NCBI GenBank assembly: GCA_027016915.1
Contig: JALURJ010000064.1
Span: 1-5,752 of the forward strand
Origin: Desulfurococcales archaeon
Lineage (GTDB): Archaea; Thermoproteota; Thermoprotei_A; Sulfolobales; WAQK01
Direction: 5' to 3'
Length of the DNA: 5,752 bases
Part shown: positions 1 to 5,752 of the stretch, in pieces
Numbering within the stretch: the first letter of the stretch is position 1
Layout of the letters: each line of letters opens with the position of its first letter
Notes under the pieces: model-generated
What the model was told of the DNA's origin: nothing
The model's database searches: none
What the model saw: the letters and a program-made list of their open reading frames with translations, nothing else
Made by a program: the position numbers and the translations under genes

Positions 1-145
1 GTACGTGCGGAAGGAGGGGGACACCCTGGTTCTGAGAAACGCTTTGGGAGCGGAGGCCAGGCTCAAGGGCTACGAGATAGTGTTGGTGGACTCCTTCAGG
101 GAGAGGCTCGAGCTTAGAAGAGCGGGGACGAGTGGTGGGGGTTGA
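1..145 (+). CDS. 3' end of an unrecognised gene upstream of the CooC-like ATPase (partial)
   Basis: Reading from base 2 gives an open frame of 47 codons ending in TGA at 143-145. The start lies before the window. The visible tail begins YVRKEGDTLVLRNALGAEAR, continues with a short beta-like stretch (GYEIVLVDSF) and a charged helix-like segment (RERLELRR), and ends in a flexible Gly/Ser/Thr tail. It has no cysteines and no motif I recognise, so I assign no function. Codon use (AGG arginine, GAG glutamate) matches the neighbours, which supports it being real coding sequence. Its stop overlaps the TTG start of the next gene (TTGA), so the two are probably co-transcribed and translationally coupled. 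Whatever this protein does is therefore likely linked to the metal-insertion ATPase that follows. Confidence 0.6.
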   Translation, partial: YVRKEGDTLVLRNALGAEARLKGYEIVLVDSFRERLELRRAGTSGGG

Positions 146-945
146 AGATAGCGGTTTCGGGGAAGGGAGGTGTTGGGAAGACAACCATAGCCGGGGCCCT
201 GGCAAGGATCCTTGCACGCAGGGGCTACCGGGTCCTAGCGGTGGACGCCGACCCCAGCCCCAACCTAGCCATGACGCTGGGCCTCGACCCTAGCAAGGCG
301 TCGGAGATCAAGCCGCTGGCAGCCAACACCGAGCTGATAAGGGAGAAGACCGGGGTGGAGCCCGGAGTCTACGGAGCCTACTTCAGGCTCTCCTTCAGAG
401 TGGACGACATTGTTGAGAGGTTCTCGGTGGAGGCCCCCGACGGCGTAAGGCTGATCGTCATGGGGAGGGCCGAGCAGGCCGGGGAGGGGTGCATGTGCCC
501 GGCCAACGCCGTCCTCAGGGCCCTGATGAGGCACCTGGTGGTGGAGAGGGGGGAGGCTGTGGTTATGGACATGGAGGCAGGCGTCGAGCACCTTAAGAGG
601 GGTACTGCCGAGCATGTTGACGCCCTCCTAGTAGTGGCTGAGCCGTATAGGGCATCCCTCTCGGTGGCGAGCCACATAATCCGGCTCGCAGGGCAGCTGG
701 GGATAAGGAGGGTTTTCCTGGTGGGGAACAAGGTTAGGGGTGCGGGTGACCGCAGGGCGTTGGAGGAGCTTGCCAGCCGCGAGGGTGTTAGCCTCCTAGC
801 GCTGATACCCTACGACCCGGAGATAGAGGAGGCTGCGAGGACCGGGGTCCCGCCCCTGGAGAGCGCCCGAGGGTCCCCGGCGATGAGGGAGATGGAGAGG
901 ATGGCGGCTGAGCTGGAGAGGCTTCTCGGCTCAGGCGGGTCCTAA
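142..945 (+). CDS. CooC-like nickel-insertion/maturation P-loop ATPase (MinD/ParA superfamily)
   Basis: A 267-residue cytosolic ATPase of the SIMIBI class. Visible motifs are the deviant Walker A GKGGVGKTT (residues 7-15) with the signature first lysine, the switch-like VDADPSPN (34-41), a Cys-Met-Cys motif (C117, C119) in GEGCMCPAN, and the Walker B-like VMDMEAGVEHL (141-151, D143). In known CooC proteins the Cys-X-Cys pair binds metal at the dimer interface, and ATP-driven dimerisation helps load nickel into carbon monoxide dehydrogenase. The length and the CMCP plus EAGVEHL signatures fit CooC better than generic MinD, ParA or Mrp. TTG at 142 is the only sensible start, since the P-loop begins six residues later; purine-rich GGTGGGGG precedes it. 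It overlaps the preceding gene by 4 bp. No CODH gene is in the window, so the client enzyme is unknown and the CODH role is family inference. Other ATPases of this group may serve different metalloenzymes. Confidence 0.85.
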   Translation: MKIAVSGKGGVGKTTIAGALARILARRGYRVLAVDADPSPNLAMTLGLDPSKASEIKPLAANTELIREKTGVEPGVYGAYFRLSFRVDDIVERFSVEAPDGVRLIVMGRAEQAGEGCMCPANAVLRALMRHLVVERGEAVVMDMEAGVEHLKRGTAEHVDALLVVAEPYRASLSVASHIIRLAGQLGIRRVFLVGNKVRGAGDRRALEELASREGVSLLALIPYDPEIEEAARTGVPPLESARGSPAMREMERMAAELERLLGSGGS

Positions 946-947
946 GC

Positions 948-953
948 TATAAA
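948..953 (+). promoter_or_regulatory. Probable archaeal TATA box for the short-chain dehydrogenase
   Basis: TATAAA lies in the 28 bp gap between the ATPase stop and the dehydrogenase. Its centre is about 24 bp before the GTG at 974, close to the usual TATA-to-transcription-start distance in archaea. That would give a leaderless or nearly leaderless transcript. No convincing BRE is visible upstream. The site suggests the dehydrogenase has its own promoter even though it follows the ATPase on the same strand. Confidence 0.5.
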
Positions 954-973
954 GAGGCTCCGGCACAGAATAT

Positions 974-1735
974 GTGTGGGTGGCCGCAGTGGCTGAGGGT
1001 TATGTCCTGGTTACGGGTGGGGACAGGGGGATCGGGAGGGCGATAGTCCTAAGGTTCGCCCGCGCAGGCTACACCGTGTTTTTCACCTACCACAGGAACA
1101 GGGAGGCTGCCGAGGAGACGCTCCGCCTAGTAAGGGAGGCGGGGGGTGAGGCCAGCTACACCAGGATGGACGTCTCCGACCCTGCAAGCGTCGAGGAGGC
1201 CAGGGCCTGGGTGGAGAGCCGTGCACCCCACCTCAACGTGTTGGTCAACAATGCCGGTATACTCCACCTGGGAGCATTGGAGGAGACGAGCCTAGAGGAC
1301 TGGGAGATGGTTTTCCGCGTCAACGTGACGGGGGTCTTCCTGGTCACCAAGACCTTCCTACCCCTGCTGCGCAGGGCCCCGTGGGCAAGCATAGTGAACG
1401 TGGCCAGCATAGCTGGGCAGACGGGGAACGTGGTCGCCTCCGCAGCCTACTCGGCGTCCAAGGCGGCTGTCATAGGGCTTACCAGGAGGCTGGCGGTGGA
1501 GCTGGCCCCCGCGGTGAGGGTGAACGCCGTGGCTCCCAGCTTCGTCGAGACGGACATGGTGAAGGCCTTGATAGACACGCCGGAGAAGAGGAGGAGGGCT
1601 GCCGAGCTCCACCCCCTCAGGGACATAGCGAGGCCGGAGGACGTGGCTGAGGCGGTCTACTTCCTGGCAACGCCCCAGTCCAGGTTCATAACGGGCCAGG
1701 TCCTAGGCGTGAACGGCGGCAGGCTGACCGCTTAG
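974..1735 (+). CDS. Short-chain dehydrogenase/reductase (SDR), classical FabG-like, probably NADP(H)-dependent
   Basis: A 253-residue cytosolic oxidoreductase with a single Rossmann domain and all classical SDR landmarks: the nucleotide loop TGGDRGIG (14-21), the adenine-binding Asp in MDVSD (D66), NNAG (92-95), and the catalytic tetrad N117, S145, Y159 and K163 (YSASK). Next comes the PSFVETDM segment (188-195) after the active site. The C-terminal ITGQVLGVNGG (239-249) is typical of FabG-like enzymes. Arg18 in the glycine loop and Arg41 after the second strand suggest NADP(H) preference. The substrate cannot be read from sequence; ketoacyl, sugar and alcohol substrates are all possible, and a fatty-acid synthase role is unlikely in an archaeon with isoprenoid lipids. 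GTG 974 fits a leaderless transcript from the TATA box at 948-953. GTG 980 and GTG 989 are alternatives, and GTG 989 has GGGTGG (978-983) 5 nt upstream and gives 248 residues. It ends 5 bp from the convergent radical SAM gene. Confidence 0.9.
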   Translation: MWVAAVAEGYVLVTGGDRGIGRAIVLRFARAGYTVFFTYHRNREAAEETLRLVREAGGEASYTRMDVSDPASVEEARAWVESRAPHLNVLVNNAGILHLGALEETSLEDWEMVFRVNVTGVFLVTKTFLPLLRRAPWASIVNVASIAGQTGNVVASAAYSASKAAVIGLTRRLAVELAPAVRVNAVAPSFVETDMVKALIDTPEKRRRAAELHPLRDIARPEDVAEAVYFLATPQSRFITGQVLGVNGGRLTA

Positions 1736-1740
1736 CCCCT

Positions 1741-2805
1741 CTAGAAAAGCCTGGCTTCGCCGGTGTCGACGTATCTGAGGATCTTCCTAGCCCTGCTGGG
1801 GCCCAGGATCTTCATCAGGGTTGCGGCGGTTATCCTCCTCTGCCTCCTTATCCTCACTATGAGCTCGGCCGTGGAGGGCCCTATGCCCGGCACTCTTAGG
1901 AGGTCCTCCAGCGGAGCGTGGTTAACGTCTACCGGGTAGAGGTCGGGGTTAGCCCTGGCGTACGCCTCCTTGGGGTCCATGTTGGGCAGCATGTCGTTGT
2001 CGTCCAGTATGGTTCTAAGCTCCTTGAGGCTGAACCCGTAGCTCCTCACAAGCTCTGCCACCTGGTAGAGCCTCATCTCCCTCCACGCCGGTACGGGCTC
2101 CCTGCCCTCCAGGGGGGTGCCCTTCATGGGGGTGAAGGCGCTGAAATGTATCCTGCCTATGCCTAGGGCCCTGTACAGCCTCCACACCAGCCTCAGGATC
2201 TCCAGGTCGGTCTCGCCGGCCAGCCCGGCTACGAGCTGGGTGTCGACGCTCGCCCTCCCCCACCTGGCCTCCCTGACGATGTACTCGAGCCTGTAGAGAA
2301 TGTCGCGCCTCCAGTCCCCCTTGCTGGGAGCGTACTCCTGGAAGGCCGAGGCGTCGACGGCCTCCACGTTTATCCCAACCCTGTTGGCAACCCTGACGGC
2401 CTGCTTGAGGTACCACCAGCTGGTGCCCGGCATCAGGCGGAGGTGGATGTACCCTGTGTATCCCTTCTCCCTAAGCTTCTCGGCAACCTCGATCTCCTCC
2501 TCAACTATGGCGTCGGGGTCCCCGTAGAAGCCGCTGGACAGGAAGAGGCCCCTAACCACACCCTTCCTGTAGAGCTCCAGGAAAACGTCGACGAGCTTGT
2601 CTGGCCTCCACTTCCTCCTCTCCACACCCCTCCTCCCCCTCCTGAAGGGGCAGTAGAGGCAGTCCATCTTGCAGCTTGAGGCCAGGAGGGTTTTGAATAG
2701 GGCTACCCTCCTACCCCTAAAGCTGGACTCGTATATGGGTGCCTCAGCCCTGTCGTACTCCGCCCCCATCACCAGCACGCGCCACTTGTCACTCCTCGAA
2801 GCCAA
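1741..2805 (-). CDS. Radical SAM protein with C-terminal helix-hairpin-helix, putative DNA modification/repair family
   Basis: About 354 residues from the chosen start. The 4Fe-4S/SAM motif CX3CX2C is C45, C49 and C52 in SCKMDCLYCPF. Further landmarks are GLFLSSG (86-92), YTGYIHLRLMPG (116-127), GINVEAVD (144-151) and TQLVAGLAGETD (189-200), which fit the radical SAM barrel. DVNHAP begins a C-terminal helix-hairpin-helix with VPGIGPS (305-311), a fold that usually binds DNA backbone. This architecture matches, from memory, the radical SAM family often encoded beside a uracil-DNA-glycosylase-like protein in bacteria; its reaction is unknown. Neither that partner nor any repair gene is in the window. 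Start choice: TTG 2805 keeps the KWRVLVMGAEYDRA segment, which resembles the family's N-terminus. TTG 2892 would run through the probable pheS TATA box, and ATG 2769 would lose the first helix. Role is inference; the fold is clear. Confidence 0.82.
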   Translation of the reverse strand: MASRSDKWRVLVMGAEYDRAEAPIYESSFRGRRVALFKTLLASSCKMDCLYCPFRRGRRGVERRKWRPDKLVDVFLELYRKGVVRGLFLSSGFYGDPDAIVEEEIEVAEKLREKGYTGYIHLRLMPGTSWWYLKQAVRVANRVGINVEAVDASAFQEYAPSKGDWRRDILYRLEYIVREARWGRASVDTQLVAGLAGETDLEILRLVWRLYRALGIGRIHFSAFTPMKGTPLEGREPVPAWREMRLYQVAELVRSYGFSLKELRTILDDNDMLPNMDPKEAYARANPDLYPVDVNHAPLEDLLRVPGIGPSTAELIVRIRRQRRITAATLMKILGPSRARKILRYVDTGEARLF

Positions 2806-2852
2806 ACCCGGACACTCACATAAACATAGTGTGAAGCCCCTTCGAAAACTTT

Positions 2853-2867
2853 TCCCAGCCCCTGGGA
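2853..2867. repeat. Short inverted repeat in the divergent promoter region
   Basis: TCCCAG-CCC-CTGGGA is a perfect 6 bp inverted repeat with a 3-base centre. It lies 9 bp upstream of the palindromic TATA box and overlaps the transcription start expected for the minus-strand gene if that box is used leftwards. It could be a regulator-binding site or a hairpin at the start of the radical SAM mRNA. It is short and in GC-rich DNA, so chance is a real possibility. Confidence 0.3.
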
Positions 2868-2876
2868 GTGTTACTG

Positions 2877-2884
2877 ATTTAAAT
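2877..2884. promoter_or_regulatory. Palindromic TATA box between radical SAM gene and pheS
   Basis: ATTTAAAT is the clearest AT-rich box in the region and reads the same on both strands. Read rightwards, it predicts transcription starting near 2905, giving a pheST leader of about 25 nt that contains GGAGG motifs. Read leftwards, it predicts a start near 2854 and a leader of roughly 50 nt before TTG 2805. Flanking bases (TTACTG on the left, GGTGCC on the right) show no strong BRE, so direction cannot be decided from sequence. Use for pheST is the more likely, given its ideal spacing. Confidence 0.55.
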
Positions 2885-2916
2885 GGTGCCAAACGTCACC
2901 TAGGGAGAAGGAGGCT

Positions 2917-2921
2917 GGAGG
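2917..2921 (+). promoter_or_regulatory. Ribosome binding site for pheS
   Basis: GGAGG ends 9 nt before the TTG at 2931 and supports that unusual start codon. A second GGAGG at 2910-2914 is probably too far away. The site runs into an 8 bp palindrome, AGGCGCCT (2919-2926). Confidence 0.55.
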
Positions 2922-2930
2922 CGCCTGGTC

Positions 2931-4409
2931 TTGGAGCTGAGCCTCAGCGAGAACGAGTACAGGGTGCTTAGAAGCCTGAAGGCAGGCGAGAAGCTGGGCC
3001 TAGAGGAGCTCGAGGAGAGGACGGGGCTGGACAGGCAGACCCTCATGGCGATAGCCGAGCTCCTAAGGGAGAAGGGAGTGCTCAGGGTGGAGCGCAGGGT
3101 CATGTATAGGTGCAGGCTCACCGAGGAGGGCCTCAGGGCCCTCAGGGAGGGGCTGCCGGAGGAGAGGCTCTACACGAGGCTCCGGGAGCTCGGAGGCTCC
3201 GCCGAGATACCCCGGCTGATAGAGGAGCTGGGCCGCGACAAGTTCTCCATAGGTGTGGGGTGGCTCAAAAAGCTGGGCGCTGCAAGGGTGGGGGGTGGAG
3301 CTGTAACCCTGGTAGAGGAGGATTGGGAGGCACCCCACAGGGCTCTCCTCGAGGAGTGCTCCCGCGGCGTTGTGGTCGAGGCCGGCTCGCCCGGCGAGAA
3401 GGGGTTCAAGGAGCTTGCTTCGAGGAACCTGGCGGAACTCGTGGAGGAGAAGGAGGTATGGGTGGAGGTCGTAGCCGACCCAGCAGAGGTCCTGGCCAGG
3501 GCCCGGGTGGAGGTGTCGAGGCTAACCCCCGAGATGCTTGCCGACGGGACCTGGAGGAGCTACGTGTTCAAACGCTACAACGTGACTGCAGAACCCCCCA
3601 GGGTGTATCCGGGGAAGAAGCACTTCTACATCGAGTTCATCAACATGGTGCGCAGAGTGCTCTACGAGATGGGGTTCGTCGAGGCCGAGGGCCCCTACGT
3701 GGAGCTCGAGTTCTGGAACTACGACGTCCTCTTCCAGGCCCAGGACCACCCGGCCAGAGAGATACATGACACCTTCTGGCTGAGCAACCCCAGTAGGGGG
3801 AGGTTGGACGAGTCGTCCGAGATCGTGGAGAGGGTTAGGAGGATACACGAGACGGGCGGCGACACGGGGAGCAAGGGGTGGAGGTACAGGTGGAACCCCG
3901 AGATAGCCAGGAGGCTCATACTGAGGACCCAGACCACCGCTGTCTCGGCCAGGGTGCTGGCGGGGAGCAGGGAGCCCCCCTTGAGGGTGTTCACCATAGG
4001 GAAGGTGTTCAGGCCCGACGTCATAGATGCTAAGCACCTGCCCGAGTTCTACCAGTTCGAGGGTATAGTTATGGAGGAGGACATGAGCTTCGCAAGGCTT
4101 CTAGGGATAATCAGGGAGTTCTTCGAGAGGCTGGGCATACCGGAGGTCAGGTTCAAGCCGGGCTACTTCCCCTTCACCGAGCCCAGCGTCGAGGGCTACA
4201 TCCACATAGAGGGTAGGGGCTGGGTGGAGGTGTTCGGCGCAGGGATGTTCAGGCCCGAGGTCCTCGCCTCCCTGGGGGTGGAGCACCCCGTAGCCGCGTG
4301 GGGCATGGGCCTCGACAGAATAGCTATGGACATCATGGGCCTCGACGACATAAGGAAGCTCTATACCCGCCGCGTAGACTACCTTAGGGAAACCCCGGTG
4401 AGGTGGTAG
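2931..4409 (+). CDS. pheS: Phenylalanyl-tRNA synthetase alpha subunit, archaeal type
   Basis: A 492-residue class II synthetase subunit that pairs with PheT as an alpha2beta2 enzyme, activating phenylalanine and charging tRNA-Phe in the cytosol. The first ~200 residues are a helix-rich, winged-helix-like extension (opening LSENEYRVLRSL) typical of archaeal and eukaryotic alpha subunits. The catalytic core follows: YPGKKHFYIEFIN (226-238), DHPAREIHDTFW (272-283), LRTQTTAVSAR (331-341), motif 2 around KVFRPDVIDAKH (358-369), YQFEG (374-378), FPFTEPS (413-419) and motif 3 GMGLDR (458-463). Q375 and E377 match the bacterial pair that holds the substrate amino group, F413 and F415 the phenyl-ring pocket, and A456 the bacterial specificity alanine. 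Gln334 stands where bacterial enzymes have His in RTHTS. TTG 2931 is chosen from the GGAGG site and full-length N-terminus. pheT follows after 2 bp. Confidence 0.97.
   Translation: MELSLSENEYRVLRSLKAGEKLGLEELEERTGLDRQTLMAIAELLREKGVLRVERRVMYRCRLTEEGLRALREGLPEERLYTRLRELGGSAEIPRLIEELGRDKFSIGVGWLKKLGAARVGGGAVTLVEEDWEAPHRALLEECSRGVVVEAGSPGEKGFKELASRNLAELVEEKEVWVEVVADPAEVLARARVEVSRLTPEMLADGTWRSYVFKRYNVTAEPPRVYPGKKHFYIEFINMVRRVLYEMGFVEAEGPYVELEFWNYDVLFQAQDHPAREIHDTFWLSNPSRGRLDESSEIVERVRRIHETGGDTGSKGWRYRWNPEIARRLILRTQTTAVSARVLAGSREPPLRVFTIGKVFRPDVIDAKHLPEFYQFEGIVMEEDMSFARLLGIIREFFERLGIPEVRFKPGYFPFTEPSVEGYIHIEGRGWVEVFGAGMFRPEVLASLGVEHPVAAWGMGLDRIAMDIMGLDDIRKLYTRRVDYLRETPVRW
4397..4406 (+). promoter_or_regulatory. 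Ribosome binding site for pheT inside the end of pheS
   Basis: GGTGAGGTGG lies in the last codons of pheS. Its GGTGAGG part ends 8 nt before TTG 4412, but 14 nt before the alternative GTG 4418, so it favours the TTG start. The position fits translation of pheT from a shared pheST message. Confidence 0.6.
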
Positions 4410-4411
4410 GC

Positions 4412-5752
4412 TTGCCCGTGATAAGGCTCAACCCTCAGAGACTCCTCCAGCTAATAGAGCCCTCTATGACCATCGAGGAGCTGTCAGACCTCCTCTTCAG
4501 GCTGAAGTGCGAGGCAGAGCTCCTCGAAACAGGCGAGATCGAGGTAGAGGTAAACGCCGACAGGCCCGACATGCTGATCTCCGAGGGGATAGCCAGGGTT
4601 GCTAAGGGCGTCCTGGGGAAGGAGAGGGGGATACCGGGCTACAGGGTCGTTGACACCGACTACGTCCTCTTGGTGGAGGAGCCGCCCACCAGGCCCTACA
4701 TAGCCCTGGCCGTGGCCTACGACGTGGATGTCGACGAGGAGTACCTCACCGAGCTCGTCCAGTTCCAGGAGAAGCTCCACACCACTGTTGGGAGGAAGAG
4801 GAGGAAGATAGCGATAGGGCTCCACGACCTCGACAAGACCCCCGGCAAGACCATAGTGTACAGAGAGGCGCCGCTAACCACGGTGTTCACACCCCTCCAC
4901 GTGGGGAGGAGGATGAGCATAGCCGAGGCGCTCAGGGAGACCCCGCAGGGCAGGGAGTACGGCTCCATCTCCGCCTCCCCCTTGGGGCACCCAGCGATAT
5001 TCGCTGACGGCGAACTCATCAGCCTACCACCCGTGATAAACTCTGACATAACCAGGCTGGAGCCCGGCACCAAGAACCTCCTCATAGACGTGACCGGCAC
5101 AGACCTGGAAACCGTGTTGGCAACCATGGACATAATAGTGTCGAACCTGGCTGAGAGGGGTGCAACCATAGGGAGGGTTAGGGTGGAGGGCCTCAAGGGC
5201 GTGGCGTACACGCCCGTCCTCAGGACAGACAGGATTGTTCTGGACACAGGGTTCGCATCAAGCTGGCTGGGCTTCAAGGTCACCCCTGAGGAGGCCGCCG
5301 ACCACCTGGAGAGGATGAGGTTCAACGCCAGGGTCCTGGACGAGGCAAGAGTGGAGGCAACTATCCCTCCCTACAGGATCGACATACTCCACCCCGTCGA
5401 CCTGGTGGAGGACATAGCTGTAAGCGTGGGTTATGACAGGATAGAGCCCAAGCCCCTAGAGCTCAGGACCAGGGGTAGGCCCCTCCCCCGCTGGAGGCTG
5501 GTGGAGGCTGCCAGGGACATAATGGTTGGCCTAGGGTTCCAGGAGGTCCTAACCTTCATGCTTGCAAACCCGGAGGACCTGGAGAGGATGAGGCTGAGTG
5601 CAGGCTCGGTGCTCCTGGAGAACCCGATAACCGCGGAGCTGGGTGGTGTGAGGAGGCTGCTGCTCCAGCAGCTCCTCCGCCTCGCAGCGGAGAACCAGCA
5701 CGTTGACCTTCCCCTAAAGATCTTCGAGGTGGGCGACGTCGTGGTGCCAGAC
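4412..5752 (+). CDS. pheT: Phenylalanyl-tRNA synthetase beta subunit, archaeal type (3' end beyond window)
   Basis: An open frame of 447 codons runs to the last base without a stop; archaeal PheT is roughly 550 residues, so about a fifth is missing. PheT forms the structural and tRNA-binding half of PheRS and carries the B3/B4 domain that hydrolyses mischarged Tyr-tRNA-Phe. Visible parts are a short N-terminal domain with VNADRPDMLISEGIAR (47-62), the B3/B4 region at about 90-255 (including GLHDLD, SASPLGHPA and PPVINSD), a B5 domain with PPYRIDILHPVDLVEDIAVS (319-338), and the start of the catalytic-like B6/B7 core (GFQEVLTFML, then NPITAELGGVRR). The EMAP-type tRNA-binding domain of bacterial PheT is absent, as expected for archaea. 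TTG 4412 is preferred over GTG 4418 because of the ribosome binding site at 4397-4406. It starts 2 bp after the pheS stop. The opening residues read MPVIRLNPQRLL. Confidence 0.95.
   Translation, partial: MPVIRLNPQRLLQLIEPSMTIEELSDLLFRLKCEAELLETGEIEVEVNADRPDMLISEGIARVAKGVLGKERGIPGYRVVDTDYVLLVEEPPTRPYIALAVAYDVDVDEEYLTELVQFQEKLHTTVGRKRRKIAIGLHDLDKTPGKTIVYREAPLTTVFTPLHVGRRMSIAEALRETPQGREYGSISASPLGHPAIFADGELISLPPVINSDITRLEPGTKNLLIDVTGTDLETVLATMDIIVSNLAERGATIGRVRVEGLKGVAYTPVLRTDRIVLDTGFASSWLGFKVTPEEAADHLERMRFNARVLDEARVEATIPPYRIDILHPVDLVEDIAVSVGYDRIEPKPLELRTRGRPLPRWRLVEAARDIMVGLGFQEVLTFMLANPEDLERMRLSAGSVLLENPITAELGGVRRLLLQQLLRLAAENQHVDLPLKIFEVGDVVVPD

Noticed and set aside
265..731. Minus-strand open frames opposite the CooC-like ATPase
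   Set aside because: They are antisense to intact P-loop and Cys-X-Cys motifs and are low-complexity His/Pro/Leu translations.
2806..2892. N-terminal extension of the radical SAM protein from TTG 2892, with a Cys-rich CLCEC stretch that could suggest another metal site
   Set aside because: The stretch runs through the TATA box and inverted repeat, is more AT-rich than the gene body, and has no likeness to the family N-terminus. It is probably untranslated.
2919..2926. Palindrome AGGCGCCT over the pheS ribosome binding site as a translational switch
   Set aside because: It has no loop, so it cannot fold as a hairpin by itself, and 8 bp palindromes are expected by chance in DNA this GC-rich.
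3110..3769. Second plus-strand frame (219 codons) within pheS
   Set aside because: It is a Gly/Arg-rich out-of-frame translation overlapping recognised PheS domains, with no start context or motifs.
3522..4037. Minus-strand open frame (171 codons) inside pheS
   Set aside because: It is antisense to the conserved PheS catalytic core. The Pro/His/Leu-rich translation is a by-product of GC-rich coding DNA.
4717..5325. Long minus-strand open frame (202 codons) inside pheT
   Set aside because: It lies wholly antisense to a clear PheT coding frame. Its Ser/Thr/Val-rich composition is what the reverse complement of this codon usage gives, and it has no motifs.
1..5752. CRISPR array, tRNA or rRNA gene, insertion sequence or integration site
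   Set aside because: I saw no regularly spaced repeats, cloverleaf-like sequence, transposase motifs or terminal inverted repeats. Coding sequence fills nearly the whole window, and the longest non-coding stretch is about 125 bp.

Overview
The window looks like chromosomal DNA of a hyperthermophilic crenarchaeon, most likely of the Desulfurococcales and possibly close to Aeropyrum. The placement is inferred from several signs. The DNA is GC-rich, arginine is mostly AGG, and ATA isoleucine is common. Starts are often TTG or GTG, the promoters are TATA boxes rather than bacterial -35/-10 sites, and the phenylalanyl-tRNA synthetase is of the archaeal type. No marker gene fixes the genus.

Layout. 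Bases 1-145 hold the 3' end of an unrecognised plus-strand gene. It overlaps (TTGA) a CooC/MinD-type P-loop ATPase at 142-945, which carries the Cys-X-Cys metal motif of nickel-insertase ATPases. After a short gap with a TATA box comes a classical short-chain dehydrogenase/reductase (974-1735). It converges, with only 5 bp between stop codons, on a minus-strand gene (1741-2805) for a radical SAM protein with a C-terminal helix-hairpin-helix. That protein resembles the uncharacterised 'putative DNA modification/repair' radical SAM family. A roughly 125 bp divergent intergenic region with a palindromic TATA box (ATTTAAAT) and a short inverted repeat separates it from pheS (2931-4409) and pheT (4412 to the window end, incomplete).

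How the genes relate. pheS and pheT are translationally spaced subunit genes of one heterotetrameric enzyme. The CooC-like ATPase probably works with the product of the gene it overlaps, which lies mostly outside the window. The dehydrogenase and the radical SAM protein look like independent single-gene units. I see no RNA genes, CRISPR array, insertion sequence or integration site. The best candidates for new biology are the radical SAM-HhH protein and the CooC-like ATPase, which has no carbon monoxide dehydrogenase in view. Smaller points are a His-to-Gln change in the PheS active site and the shared divergent promoter region.
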